DNA of 64,000 nt from UBA2336 sp031395485. Its GTDB lineage: Bacteria > Bacteroidota > Bacteroidia > Cytophagales > Cyclobacteriaceae. The translations under genes were made by a program, and so were the position numbers. Positions 52,555 through 61,463 of the stretch are shown here, piece by piece. The DNA lies in assembly GCA_031395485.1 (NCBI GenBank), contig JANNUS010000004.1, forward strand, positions 1-64,000, read 5' to 3'. Under the pieces are notes generated by a model, which searched no databases, was not told the origin of the DNA, and was given only the letters and a program-made list of their open reading frames with translations. Positions within the stretch are counted from its first letter, which is position 1. The number at the start of each line of letters is the position of its first letter.

Positions 52555-52660
52555 TTTTTTTAACGTTAATATTTAATAACTTTTATAGCCATAAAATTTT
52601 TTAAGAATGTATTTTCAATGGCAAATGGGGTGTCAGTTAGCCCTTTACTAGAAAACGGCT

Positions 52661-53554
52661 ATGCGAATCAAATCCTGGATTAGCGCTTTCCGCCTTCGAA
52701 CATTGCCTTTAGCATTATCGTGTATTGGAATGGGTAGTTTTTTGGCTGCATCGGTAGGGGCATTTCGATGGGATATTTTTCTATTCAGCGTTTTAACTAC
52801 AATCTTTCTGCAAATACTCTCAAACCTTGCCAACGATTATGGCGACTCCATTCATGGTGCCGATAGTGCTGATCGAAAAGGGCCATTCCGAGCAGTCCAA
52901 AGCGGTGCCATTTCACTGGGTCAGATGAAAGCCGCTATCATTATTTTTATTGGGCTATGTTTGGCCAGTGGTATTTCGCTGTTGTTGATTTCATTTGGAT
53001 TGAATTGGAATGCTATTCTTTTCTTTTTTGGTCTAGGAGTATTTAGTATTCTCGCGGCCATTGCCTATACGGTAGGTAAAAAGCCATATGGCTATGCGGG
53101 GCTTGGCGATTTTTCAGTATTGATTTTTTTTGGTTTGATTGGTGTAGTGGGCTCTAACTATCTTTTTACAAAGCAATTCAATTGGATGCTGATATTCCCA
53201 GCGTTGAGCTGCGGTTTTTTTTCTATCGGTGTATTAAATATTAATAACATCCGCGATATCGAATCGGATAGGAAAGCCGGAAAGTATTCCATACCAGTTC
53301 GCATGGGCCACGATAATGCAATCCGTTACCACTGGTTTTTAATTCTTGCTGGCATTGTCAGTGCGAGCATGTTTGTTATTATTAATTACTCATCACCTTC
53401 TCAATTACTTTTTGTGTGGAGCATTCCCTTGTTTATTCGAAATGGATTTGCCGTGCAACGTAAGCCTGCCGAGGCGCTTGATCCATACCTTAAGCAGATG
53501 GCTCTTTCCACGCTTTTTTTTGTTCTGCTATTCGGCCTGGGGCTGATGCTATAA
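52661..53554 (+). CDS. menA: 1,4-dihydroxy-2-naphthoate polyprenyltransferase
   Basis: MenA attaches the isoprenoid tail to DHNA in menaquinone synthesis, in the inner membrane. The 297-aa protein has about eight helices, the first Asp-rich motif NLANDYGDSIHGADSADR (NDxxDxxxxxDxxD type) with RKGPFRAVQSGAI, and the second NINNIRDIESDRKAGK. These are the UbiA-family signatures in their MenA form. The rest of the menaquinone genes are elsewhere. Confidence 0.92.
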   Translation: MRIKSWISAFRLRTLPLALSCIGMGSFLAASVGAFRWDIFLFSVLTTIFLQILSNLANDYGDSIHGADSADRKGPFRAVQSGAISLGQMKAAIIIFIGLCLASGISLLLISFGLNWNAILFFFGLGVFSILAAIAYTVGKKPYGYAGLGDFSVLIFFGLIGVVGSNYLFTKQFNWMLIFPALSCGFFSIGVLNINNIRDIESDRKAGKYSIPVRMGHDNAIRYHWFLILAGIVSASMFVIINYSSPSQLLFVWSIPLFIRNGFAVQRKPAEALDPYLKQMALSTLFFVLLFGLGLML

Positions 53555-53661
53555 TTTTACCGTAAGCTATTGTGCTACGTTAAATTCGCTAACGACTGTT
53601 TGTTGTCTTGTTTTTGTTTAATAAAAAAAAATGAAAGTAAAGATGCTTCTTGTAAAAGCTC

Positions 53662-53669
53662 TACTTTTG
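53662..53669 (+). promoter_or_regulatory. Candidate -7 promoter box of the KAS III gene
   Basis: TACTTTTG matches TAnnTTTG exactly and ends 16 bp before the ATG at 53686, so the transcript leader would be about 10 nt. No clear -33 TTTG is seen at the expected distance. Confidence 0.4.
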
Positions 53670-53685
53670 CTAGAATCAATGTTCT

Positions 53686-54774
53686 ATGAGCAACCAACTC
53701 TATTCAGTAATTATTGGTAGCGGAAGTTATTTGCCTACTCAAAAAATTACAAATGATGATTTCCTGACACACACTTTTTTTGACTCAGAGGGGAAAAAGC
53801 TAACGAAGTCAAATGAAGAGATCGTCCAAAAATTTAGTGACATCACCGGTATTGTTGAACGCAGGTATGTTACGGATAATCTTGTGGCATCCGATATCGG
53901 TTATTTTGCAGCTAAGGAAGCATTAACCACTGCAAAGATTGATAGTGAAACACTCGACTACATTATTGTTGCTCATAATTTTGGTGATGTAAAGGCAAGT
54001 AATAGAAAGAGCGACCTGGTTCCTTCGATTGCATCGCGCGTAAAAGCGTTATTAGGAATTAATAATTCAAATACTGTATGCTACGACCTTCCGTTTGGCT
54101 GCGCAGGATGGCTACAAGGTATTATTCAGGGTGACTTATACATTAAGGCCGGTTACGCTAAGCGGATATTAGTTATTGGAGCGGAAACTCTTTCGCGCAT
54201 TTCTGATCCGCATGATCGCGATTCAATGATTTACGCTGATGGCGCAGGAGCCGCTATACTAGAAGCACAAAATAGTGAAAACCCAATTGGTATTCTGTCG
54301 CACAGCACAATTACGGAAGCGGGCGATCACACATATGTATTAAAAATGGGTCGGTCATACAATCCCGACTTGCAATCAGAGGACTTATTTTTGAAAATGC
54401 GTGGTCGGGTATTGTATGAACTTGCTTTAAAGTCGGTACCCCGAGTGATGCGAAGTAGCCTTGACAAGGCTGGTGTTTCAATTTTAGATGTTGATAAGGT
54501 TCTTATTCATCAGGCCAATAAGAAAATGGATGAAGCTATAATCAAGCGTCTGTATGCAGATTACGGAGTAACCAGCATGCCAACTGACATCATGCCAATG
54601 ACTATCTCCTGGTTGGGAAATAGTTCGGTTGCAACCATTCCTACATTGTATGACCTTATACAAAAGGGAAAAATTTCTCAGCATGCATTAAAACCTGGAA
54701 ATGTAATATTGTTTGCAGCGATGGGTGCAGGCGTCAATATAAACTCGGTTGTTTATCGTTTACCAGAAGCTTAA
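53686..54774 (+). CDS. Beta-ketoacyl-ACP synthase III family protein
   Basis: A 362-aa thiolase-fold enzyme with the KAS III triad: Cys139 in YDLPFGCAGWLQG, His275 in VLIHQANKKMDEA and Asn312 in SWLGNSSVATIP. FabH condenses an acyl-CoA with malonyl-ACP to start fatty acid synthesis. This protein is longer than E. coli FabH (about 317 aa), with an N-terminal insertion (THTFFDSEGKKLTKSNEEI), as in FabH-like paralogues used for specialised lipids. So it may not be the housekeeping FabH. It has its own promoter candidate. Confidence 0.88.
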   Translation: MSNQLYSVIIGSGSYLPTQKITNDDFLTHTFFDSEGKKLTKSNEEIVQKFSDITGIVERRYVTDNLVASDIGYFAAKEALTTAKIDSETLDYIIVAHNFGDVKASNRKSDLVPSIASRVKALLGINNSNTVCYDLPFGCAGWLQGIIQGDLYIKAGYAKRILVIGAETLSRISDPHDRDSMIYADGAGAAILEAQNSENPIGILSHSTITEAGDHTYVLKMGRSYNPDLQSEDLFLKMRGRVLYELALKSVPRVMRSSLDKAGVSILDVDKVLIHQANKKMDEAIIKRLYADYGVTSMPTDIMPMTISWLGNSSVATIPTLYDLIQKGKISQHALKPGNVILFAAMGAGVNINSVVYRLPEA

Positions 54775-54797
54775 TTAGGCATGATATTTTTCGCGCA

Positions 54798-55805
54798 CTA
54801 TTCGCCCTTTAGATAGTTACCCATCTCCTCAATTATGGCTATATAGATGTTGTCGAAACCGGCAAAATTTAACTTTTTCGATTCAGGGTCTTTTTTACTT
54901 TCATTATAGATCAGCGCTCCCGGGTTAACACTGTAGCCGCAATAAAATAATCCTTTTACATGAGGTATTATTCCGCCTTTAGATACTTCTGGCATTACTG
55001 GGTTTGGACCAAACATAATGAAGCGGACATTTTGTAATTTAATTTTTGAACTTGATGGCATAAATACCGTCAAGTATGAAACAATCACTGCATCTACACC
55101 CAACGTTGTACATAGGTCATATCCGAGTGACTCAGTCATTTTAGTATCCTTATTAAACACATAGATTTGGTTGTCAGATACAACATCTTTTCTTCGAGCT
55201 AACATTCCACTCATCTCGTAGTTTGCATAGGGTTCATCTACAATATCCAATACATTGAAGTCGTCAAGCGTTCCATACATTTTATCATGATCTCCACCAC
55301 TCATGTTTCTCATCCAATCGGCAAATTTTTCATGCTTCACGGTAAACTTTTTGTAGTATTCCTTTTTGGCGTCAGTATCAAGGAACTGATTCGGCAATAA
55401 TAAGTCGATACCGAGCGCTTTGAACTTTGAAATCATTGGATCGATGGAAGTAGTTAATGCACCGTAGGCTATATCACCAGCGAAGCCACCCGTGCTGCGT
55501 TTTTTAGTGAAGGTAGTAGTAGTAGCAATCACGCCACTAGTTGAAGTATTGGACCAAGTTTTGGTAATTCCTGGATCGAATGCAAAGAATGAAACGAGGG
55601 CAACCTTTTTAATACCATTCGGTAATAATCCAACATTGGCACTGAATCCCTTTCCGTTTTTTGTATTTCGTCCTTCTTTCGGAAAATCCTGCAATACTTT
55701 TACTTTACCGGGTGAAGGGTATTTTTCAACGAGTTCACTTTGCGCAACCAGTGAAATAGGGAATGTCAAAATCGTGAGTAATACTATCAATCTTAGGTAT
55801 TTCAT
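54798..55805 (-). CDS. Exported protein of unknown function
   Basis: A 335-aa protein with a signal peptide (MKYLRLIVLLTILTFPISLVAQ). The mature part begins SELVEKYPSPGKVKVL and contains LPNGIKKVALVSFFAFDPG, a Ser/Thr-rich loop STSGVIATTTTFTKK, and GYDLCTTLGVDAVIVSYLTVFMP. The last of these has the look of a CsgG/DUF-like alpha/beta fold that senses or assembles in the periplasm. I cannot name the family. It converges on the KAS III gene with 23 bp between. Confidence 0.75.
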   Translation of the reverse strand: MKYLRLIVLLTILTFPISLVAQSELVEKYPSPGKVKVLQDFPKEGRNTKNGKGFSANVGLLPNGIKKVALVSFFAFDPGITKTWSNTSTSGVIATTTTFTKKRSTGGFAGDIAYGALTTSIDPMISKFKALGIDLLLPNQFLDTDAKKEYYKKFTVKHEKFADWMRNMSGGDHDKMYGTLDDFNVLDIVDEPYANYEMSGMLARRKDVVSDNQIYVFNKDTKMTESLGYDLCTTLGVDAVIVSYLTVFMPSSSKIKLQNVRFIMFGPNPVMPEVSKGGIIPHVKGLFYCGYSVNPGALIYNESKKDPESKKLNFAGFDNIYIAIIEEMGNYLKGE

Positions 55806-56080
55806 ATCGGTGGGTTTTAAGTGATTCTATAGTACTTAATAATAAGCCGTGAAGAATTTATAGAATAAAACTAATCACAATTTCAGCTATCGGAAATACC
55901 CATTGGCTCGGTACTTTTAATCCGTAGCAGCGCGGATGATACTTCTTTCTCTTGATTATGAAGTTTTTAAAGAGTTGACGAATTACCGTTTAACCTCCTT
56001 TTCGTAACCAAAAATTATCACCTGGTTATTTGGAATAATTCTAATCAATATTTACGTTTACTTATTATTTATAATAATTC

Positions 56081-56098
56081 TAAATAAATATTTATTTA
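56081..56098. promoter_or_regulatory. Candidate operator palindrome at the TonB-receptor start
   Basis: TAAATAAATATTTATTTA is a perfect 18-bp palindrome whose last base is the A of the ATG start. It lies next to an inverted pair TTATTTA/TAAATAA (56065-56071, 56081-56087), and two near-copies of AATAATTCTAA-TATTTA occur at 56034 and 56073. In a FecA-like gene an iron-responsive repressor site is plausible. The segment is very AT-rich, which lowers the weight of the match. The rest of the 292-bp gap 55806-56097 shows no gene. Confidence 0.4.
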
Positions 56099-58563
56099 TG
56101 ATTCTAAGGACAATCCTCCTAGTGATAGCTTCATTTTCAATAGTATTTCACAGTTTTTCTCAAAATAAAGGTTTACTGGCAGGCTCAGTTAAGAATTTAT
56201 CAGGCGAGAGTTTGATAGGCGTTGACGTATATATTGAGGTAATTAAGATGGGTACCACATCTAATGCAAAAGGTAATTTTACGATTAGCGACATCCCATA
56301 TGGTATTTATACACTGAGCGTAAGCAGCTTAGGTTACGAGCCTTCTCTTCTGTCAATGGTAGTTTCTGAAGCGAAGCAATCAATTGATATCCAATTAAAA
56401 GAAAGTTTGTTTGAATTGCCTGAAGTAATAATCGGACGTGAGACCATGACGGGTGGAAGTACATTTGTGAAAGACATCCCTGGCTCGGCACATTATTTGG
56501 GCCCACGACAACTAGATAAATTCAGTTACGGTGATGTTAACAGGTTACTCCGAAATATTCCAGGAATAAACCTTCAAGAGGAAGAGGGCTTTGGACTACG
56601 CCCCAACATTGGTATGAGAGGCACAGGGGTTGAAAGAAGTAGTAAAATTACTTTAATGGAGGATGGAGTATTGGCTGCCCCTGCTCCATACATCGCTCCA
56701 GCAGCATATTACTTTCCAACCGTTGGACGAATGCAGGCTGTTGAAGTTCGTAAAGGTTCAAGCCAAATTAAGTACGGCCCTTATACAACAGGTGGTGCAA
56801 TCAATTTTATATCTACACCTGTTCCGCAGGATTTCTCCGCAAAAATAAACCTGATGGGAGGAAATTATGGGAGGCGCGTAGCACAGGCATCGGTTGGACA
56901 ATCTTTTAAGTATGGAGGATTCATGGTAGAGACTTACCAGAATTCAGCAGATGGTTTTAAGAAATTGGATAATGGAGGTCCAACAGGTTTTGATAACCAA
57001 GATTACCTGGCAAAGATCCGTTTTAATTCTCCTCAAAATGCTAACGTGTATCAATCAATAACCTTTAAGCTTGGTCAAGCCAAGGGAAATGCTGATGAAA
57101 CCTATCTAGGTTTAACAGACGATGATTTCAATGAAACTCCAAATCGCAGATATGCTGGATCTCAAATTGATAATATTATAACCAAGCACGAGCAAAATTC
57201 TATTAAGTACAATATCATTCCCACAAAATTTATGGATGTCTCCATTACTGCCTATAGGAATAACTTTGAGCGTAATTGGTACAGGTTGGGATCTGTAAAA
57301 TATAATCCATTAGCCGACCCAACTGTAAAAACTGTAGATATTTCAAAAGTATTGGAAAATCCCGCCTTGTATTCCAACGAGTACAACATACTTACGGGTA
57401 CATCCAGTCTAAATGAAGACGCACTTTTTGTCAGGAATAATAATCGCACGTATTATGCGAAGGGAATACAAAGTATAATAGGATTGAAGTTTGACTCAGG
57501 AATTTTTAAGCATGATATTGAGATTGGGTTCCGTTATCATAAAGATGAAGAAGATCGTTTTCAATCGGAAGATCAGTATGCAATGGAGGCTGGTGTAATG
57601 AAGCTTATAACGGTTGGTACTCCGGGAACTCAAGACAATAGAGTAAGCGATGCGAAAGCATTATCTGGATACATTCAATACAGTTTCAACTATGGAAATT
57701 TCATGGTGCAACCAGGCCTTCGATATGAGAATATTGAGCTTGCAAGGTTGGATTTTGGAAAGGCTGACCCCGAAAGAACAGGTTCCGCAGTACTACAATC
57801 TTCTAATAAAGTAGATGTCTGGATTCCAGGCATTGGACTTCAATATGGGTTTACACCAGCGACAAGGATTTTTGCTGGTATACATCGGGGATTTGCTCCT
57901 CCTGGCTCAACTCAAGGGGCCAACCCTGAAAATAGTGTTAATTATGAAGTAGGTGCTCGGATTAATCATGCAAACCTCAATGCTCAGACTGTAATCTTTT
58001 ATAATGATTACGAGAATCTATTAGGTACAGATTTAGCCGCGGGGGGAGGGGGCGGAACGGGCGAGTTATTCAATGCCGGAGAAGCTACCGTATACGGGGC
58101 AGAGATTGAAATAAACTATTATTGGGTATCATCCGCATCATTATTTAGTGTTCCGGTAACACTTGCATATACATTTACAAAAGGGGAATTTCAAAATTCT
58201 TTTACAGCATTGAATCAAGATTGGGGAACTGTTCAGCAGGGTGATGAACTTCCATATCTACCCAACCATCAGTTAACCCTTAATATTGGATTTGAACATA
58301 AAGCATTTAATGTCAACCTAAGCTCTAAGTACGTTGGAAGTATACGGACATCTCCTGGAACCGGGGATATTCCAGAAAATGTTAAGGTCGCCAGCAATTT
58401 TATTATTGATTTTTCAGTTAACTATAAACTTACCAGATTTACTTCAATTTTTTGCAGCATAAATAACCTGACAGATGAAGTGTATGTCGTTGCAAGAAGG
58501 CCGGCAGGATTAAGACCTGGATTGCCACGAACATTCTTATTTGGCGTAAAAGTGAATTTTTAA
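56098..58563 (+). CDS. TonB-dependent receptor, FecA-like, with N-terminal CarboxypepD_reg domain
   Basis: An 821-aa outer-membrane receptor. Signal peptide to about residue 22 (FHSFSQ); a carboxypeptidase-regulatory-like domain follows at 25-100 (LLAGSVKNLSGESLIGVDVYI). The plug starts near 115, with FGLRPNIGMRGTGVERSSKITLMEDGV, APAPYIAPAAYYFPT and VEVRKGSSQIKYGPYTTGGAINFIS, and a 22-strand barrel follows, ending FGVKVNF. The plug motifs match the Fe(III)-dicitrate (FecA) branch, so an iron chelate is the probable cargo. No fecR/fecI sigma pair adjoins it. The following gene is a universal stress protein. Confidence 0.92.
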   Translation: MILRTILLVIASFSIVFHSFSQNKGLLAGSVKNLSGESLIGVDVYIEVIKMGTTSNAKGNFTISDIPYGIYTLSVSSLGYEPSLLSMVVSEAKQSIDIQLKESLFELPEVIIGRETMTGGSTFVKDIPGSAHYLGPRQLDKFSYGDVNRLLRNIPGINLQEEEGFGLRPNIGMRGTGVERSSKITLMEDGVLAAPAPYIAPAAYYFPTVGRMQAVEVRKGSSQIKYGPYTTGGAINFISTPVPQDFSAKINLMGGNYGRRVAQASVGQSFKYGGFMVETYQNSADGFKKLDNGGPTGFDNQDYLAKIRFNSPQNANVYQSITFKLGQAKGNADETYLGLTDDDFNETPNRRYAGSQIDNIITKHEQNSIKYNIIPTKFMDVSITAYRNNFERNWYRLGSVKYNPLADPTVKTVDISKVLENPALYSNEYNILTGTSSLNEDALFVRNNNRTYYAKGIQSIIGLKFDSGIFKHDIEIGFRYHKDEEDRFQSEDQYAMEAGVMKLITVGTPGTQDNRVSDAKALSGYIQYSFNYGNFMVQPGLRYENIELARLDFGKADPERTGSAVLQSSNKVDVWIPGIGLQYGFTPATRIFAGIHRGFAPPGSTQGANPENSVNYEVGARINHANLNAQTVIFYNDYENLLGTDLAAGGGGGTGELFNAGEATVYGAEIEINYYWVSSASLFSVPVTLAYTFTKGEFQNSFTALNQDWGTVQQGDELPYLPNHQLTLNIGFEHKAFNVNLSSKYVGSIRTSPGTGDIPENVKVASNFIIDFSVNYKLTRFTSIFCSINNLTDEVYVVARRPAGLRPGLPRTFLFGVKVNF

Positions 58564-58673
58564 TACACATTAAGTGTACTAAAAACTTCTGAATAATTTT
58601 AAATAGAATTTTGGGATACAGCGTGGTTCATGATCTAAAAAATTCTAAATTAGAAACAGCAAACCCAATTGTT

Positions 58674-59525
58674 ATGAAAAAAATACTTGTTCCTACTGAT
58701 TTCTCTAAGACAGCACAAATTGCTACTGAAGTGGCTCGCGATATTGCGAAAAAAGCCGGAGCTGAATTAATCTTACTTCATGTTATTGAAGAAGCTTCCG
58801 GTGGTTCTTTTAATGTAGAGGGCGAAGCTAAGTATGGTGCAGACCCTGAGGATAGGCTTTTTAATTTGATGTTGATTAAAAAAGCGAGGAAGCAAATGGA
58901 GAACCTGCTTTCCAATGCCATGTTTGAAGGTATTAAAGTGAAAGGAGAATTAAAGATAGGCACACCCTTTCATGGAATGCGCACGATCCTTACTGAGAAA
59001 AAAGTTGACTTAGTTGTAATGGGCACCGCAGGCCAATCAAAAATAGAAGAAATGATTATCGGCTCTAATACTGAGAAAGTAGTACGACATGCTACATGCC
59101 CAGTATTAACCGTGCAAAAGAAACCTACAACTACAGATTTTAAAAATATTGTTTATGCTACAGCCATGAGCAAAGACGAGGAGGTATTCGCGCGTATAGT
59201 AAAACGCACACAAGATTTATACAATGCTACCATTCACATGGTTCGCATTAATACCCCTGGTAATTTTCAGCGCGATACGGTGGTTAAAAAGTATATGCAG
59301 GATTTTGCCAAGAAACTCATGTTGAAAAATTATACTATTAATATATTTAATGACCTGAGTGAGGAAGAGGGAGTTATCTACTTTGCCGACAGCATCAATG
59401 CTGATTTAATAACGATGGCTACACACGGACGAACTGGTTTTGCGCATGTGCTGGCAGGTAGTATTGCTGAAGATGTAGTGAGCCATAGCAAACGGCCTGT
59501 GTTAACATTTGTCGTGAAGAAATAG
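58674..59525 (+). CDS. Universal stress protein with two tandem Usp domains
   Basis: Starting at the ATG 58674 gives MKKILVPTDFSKTAQIA, the normal Usp start; the upstream 21 codons in frame are unlikely coding. Of 283 aa, domain 1 has the ATP-binding pattern G-2x-G-9x-G(S) in GTAGQSKIEEMIIGSNTEKV, and domain 2 has THGRTGFAHVLAGSIAEDV. So both halves keep a nucleotide-binding loop. Such proteins are induced by stress and growth arrest. It follows the FecA-like receptor by 110 bp. Confidence 0.9.
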   Translation: MKKILVPTDFSKTAQIATEVARDIAKKAGAELILLHVIEEASGGSFNVEGEAKYGADPEDRLFNLMLIKKARKQMENLLSNAMFEGIKVKGELKIGTPFHGMRTILTEKKVDLVVMGTAGQSKIEEMIIGSNTEKVVRHATCPVLTVQKKPTTTDFKNIVYATAMSKDEEVFARIVKRTQDLYNATIHMVRINTPGNFQRDTVVKKYMQDFAKKLMLKNYTINIFNDLSEEEGVIYFADSINADLITMATHGRTGFAHVLAGSIAEDVVSHSKRPVLTFVVKK

Positions 59526-59546
59526 CGCTTCTTTAATGCGGCTCTT

Positions 59547-60329
59547 TTGAAAGATTATTACCAGATTTTGCGTGTTAAAAGTGGAGCGTCTCCAGTAGAA
59601 ATACGAAGAGCATATCGGATACTGGTGCAACGGCTCCATCCGGATATTAACCCAGATTTGGCAGCGCATGAACTGATTAAAGAAGTAAATGAAGCCTATG
59701 ATGTGCTGGGCGATACCGAAAAAAAACAGGAGTACGATAATCGGCTGAGCAACCCCTATGTAACCAATGGCGGTACACCCGTTACGAAGCATCGTGATCC
59801 CGCGTACAGAAGGAGAGCACCCGTTCGTCCCGCAACTCCTCCAGATAATTCTCAGCTTGAGTTGATGCAACGATATTTACACCTGGCCACAAAAATGGCA
59901 TGGGTTGGCTGTGTGTTGTGTTTTGTGTTGGCTCTTGACTTTGGTGTCCCCCGTCACGTTATACCGGAAACTGTTAAAACATTCCGATCGTCAGGGAGCG
60001 TAAGGTCAAGTCGAAGCTATGTAGTTACACAAACGAATCGTTACATAAAAATCAGCGATCGTGATTGGGCGGTGTTCGAAGTAGATCAAAAAATTGAAAT
60101 AGTTGAGTCCGGTATTTTTTCAATTTTAATAGAGATTTGGATTCCTGAAAAGGAAACGCGTATTACGAATTTAAGCACCTTGTATGGAAATTACATCTTT
60201 GTACCAATTTTATTGCTGATTCTTTCTTTCATGGCATTTGCGATTAAGGGAACAGTCGAGTTTAAGTTTAACCTTGGAATTGTAACGTTCTTTGTTCTTG
60301 TATTTACAATCATCTTTTTATTGAAATAA
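59547..60329 (+). CDS. Membrane-bound J-domain protein
   Basis: A 260-aa protein starting at TTG (LKDYYQILRV). The N-terminal J domain (1-65) has HPD in VQRLHPDINPDLAAHELIKEVNEAYDVLGD, which stimulates the DnaK ATPase. After a Pro-rich linker there are three membrane helices (MAWVGCVLCFVLAL, FVPILLLILSFMAFAI, GIVTFFVLVFTIIFLL). There is no G/F or zinc-finger region, so it is a class C J protein that probably recruits DnaK to the membrane. Its stop codon overlaps the next ATG (TAATG). Confidence 0.87.
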   Translation: MKDYYQILRVKSGASPVEIRRAYRILVQRLHPDINPDLAAHELIKEVNEAYDVLGDTEKKQEYDNRLSNPYVTNGGTPVTKHRDPAYRRRAPVRPATPPDNSQLELMQRYLHLATKMAWVGCVLCFVLALDFGVPRHVIPETVKTFRSSGSVRSSRSYVVTQTNRYIKISDRDWAVFEVDQKIEIVESGIFSILIEIWIPEKETRITNLSTLYGNYIFVPILLLILSFMAFAIKGTVEFKFNLGIVTFFVLVFTIIFLLK

Positions 60330-60676
60330 TGGCTAAGAAAAACGACTGGAAAAAACGCGATGGAATTGTATTCTCCACCAATTCTGATTTTGGCTACACG
60401 TATCAGCAGCAAGAAAGTGCCGATACGTTATCAGCGCTAAAGCAAAACCTAAAGGTTCAACTTGATAAAAGTATGCGTGCTGGCAAGCAAGTTACATTGG
60501 TTATAGGATTTGTTGGGAAGACTGGCGATTTGGAAGCCTTAGGTAAAATATTGAAAACAAAGTGCGGTGTTGGGGGATCTGTAAAAGATGGTGAAATAAT
60601 TATTCAAGGCGATCATCGTGATAAGATTGTTCAAATACTAACCAAGGAAGGATATAAGGCTAAACGAGTGGGGTAA
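60329..60676 (+). CDS. yciH: SUI1/eIF1-family translation factor (YciH-like)
   Basis: A 115-aa protein with the SUI1 fold: LKVQLDKSMRAGKQVTLVIGFVGKTGDLEALGKILKTKCGVGGSVKDGEIIIQGDH, the basic and glycine-rich signature of the family. YciH has been reported to influence the fidelity of start codon selection and to bind the 30S subunit under stress. It is coupled to the J-protein gene by the overlapping TAATG. Confidence 0.9.
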   Translation: MAKKNDWKKRDGIVFSTNSDFGYTYQQQESADTLSALKQNLKVQLDKSMRAGKQVTLVIGFVGKTGDLEALGKILKTKCGVGGSVKDGEIIIQGDHRDKIVQILTKEGYKAKRVG

Positions 60677-60692
60677 GAATATATATCTATAA

Positions 60693-61463
60693 TCAATGCC
60701 CGTCAAACCACTCTTTAAACATTCCAACCTTTTCCCGGCTTACAATAATTTCTTTATCAAACGCTTGCGTTAACGTAATCTTCAATCGACTATTAGAATA
60801 AACCAGAACATCTTTAATAGAATTGATATTGAGGATAAAAGTCCGGTTAACCCTAAAAAAATTCATTGGTTCCAATAAATCTTCTAACGTTTCCAATGTG
60901 TAGTCGATGATGAACTTGCGATTCTGAGTTGTAACTAAGTATACATCACGGCCCTCTGCATAAAAAAGACAAATTTGATCGGCTGTAATGGAGCGAATGT
61001 GATCTCCGAGTTTCACCATGAAACGGGATTTGAAATCTTTGGTTTTTGGTGTTGAAAAAACTTCCTGTAGTTGTTCAGTTTTCTCTTTATTCCATTGCAA
61101 TTGTTCGCGCAGGTTATCCAACTTCTTTAAGCTCGTTGACAGATCATCAAACGTTATGGGCTTCAACAAATAATCAATGCTACTTACTTTAAAGGCATCT
61201 AACGCGAATTCGTTAAAGGCAGTAATAAAGATCACAGGTTTACGAATTACAACTTGTTGAAAAATATGAAAACTGAGTCCATCAATAAGTTGAATGTCCA
61301 TGAAGAGCAGATCAGCGCTGTCTTGATTATTTTGTAGCCAGGTAACCGAGTCTTTTATGGAGGTAATACGTGCCAATACTTGAATAGTTGAATCGTATTT
61401 TACTAAATACCGTTCCAGTTTCTCAGCTGCAGGAATTTCGTCCTCAATAATAACTACCTTCAT
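60693..61463 (-). CDS. LytTR-family response regulator
   Basis: A 256-aa regulator. The receiver domain has the acidic pair Glu7-Asp8 in IIEDEIPAAEKL, phosphorylatable Asp56 in LLFMDIQLIDG and Lys101 in DYLLKPI. The C-terminal LytTR DNA-binding domain spans about 150-250 (DHIRSITADQICLFYAEGRDVYLVT, FFRVNRTFILNINSIKDVL). It binds direct repeats upstream of target genes. Its start overlaps the stop of the pseudokinase gene by 4 bp, and that gene in turn overlaps the kinase gene by 4 bp. Confidence 0.95.
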   Translation of the reverse strand: MKVVIIEDEIPAAEKLERYLVKYDSTIQVLARITSIKDSVTWLQNNQDSADLLFMDIQLIDGLSFHIFQQVVIRKPVIFITAFNEFALDAFKVSSIDYLLKPITFDDLSTSLKKLDNLREQLQWNKEKTEQLQEVFSTPKTKDFKSRFMVKLGDHIRSITADQICLFYAEGRDVYLVTTQNRKFIIDYTLETLEDLLEPMNFFRVNRTFILNINSIKDVLVYSNSRLKITLTQAFDKEIIVSREKVGMFKEWFDGH

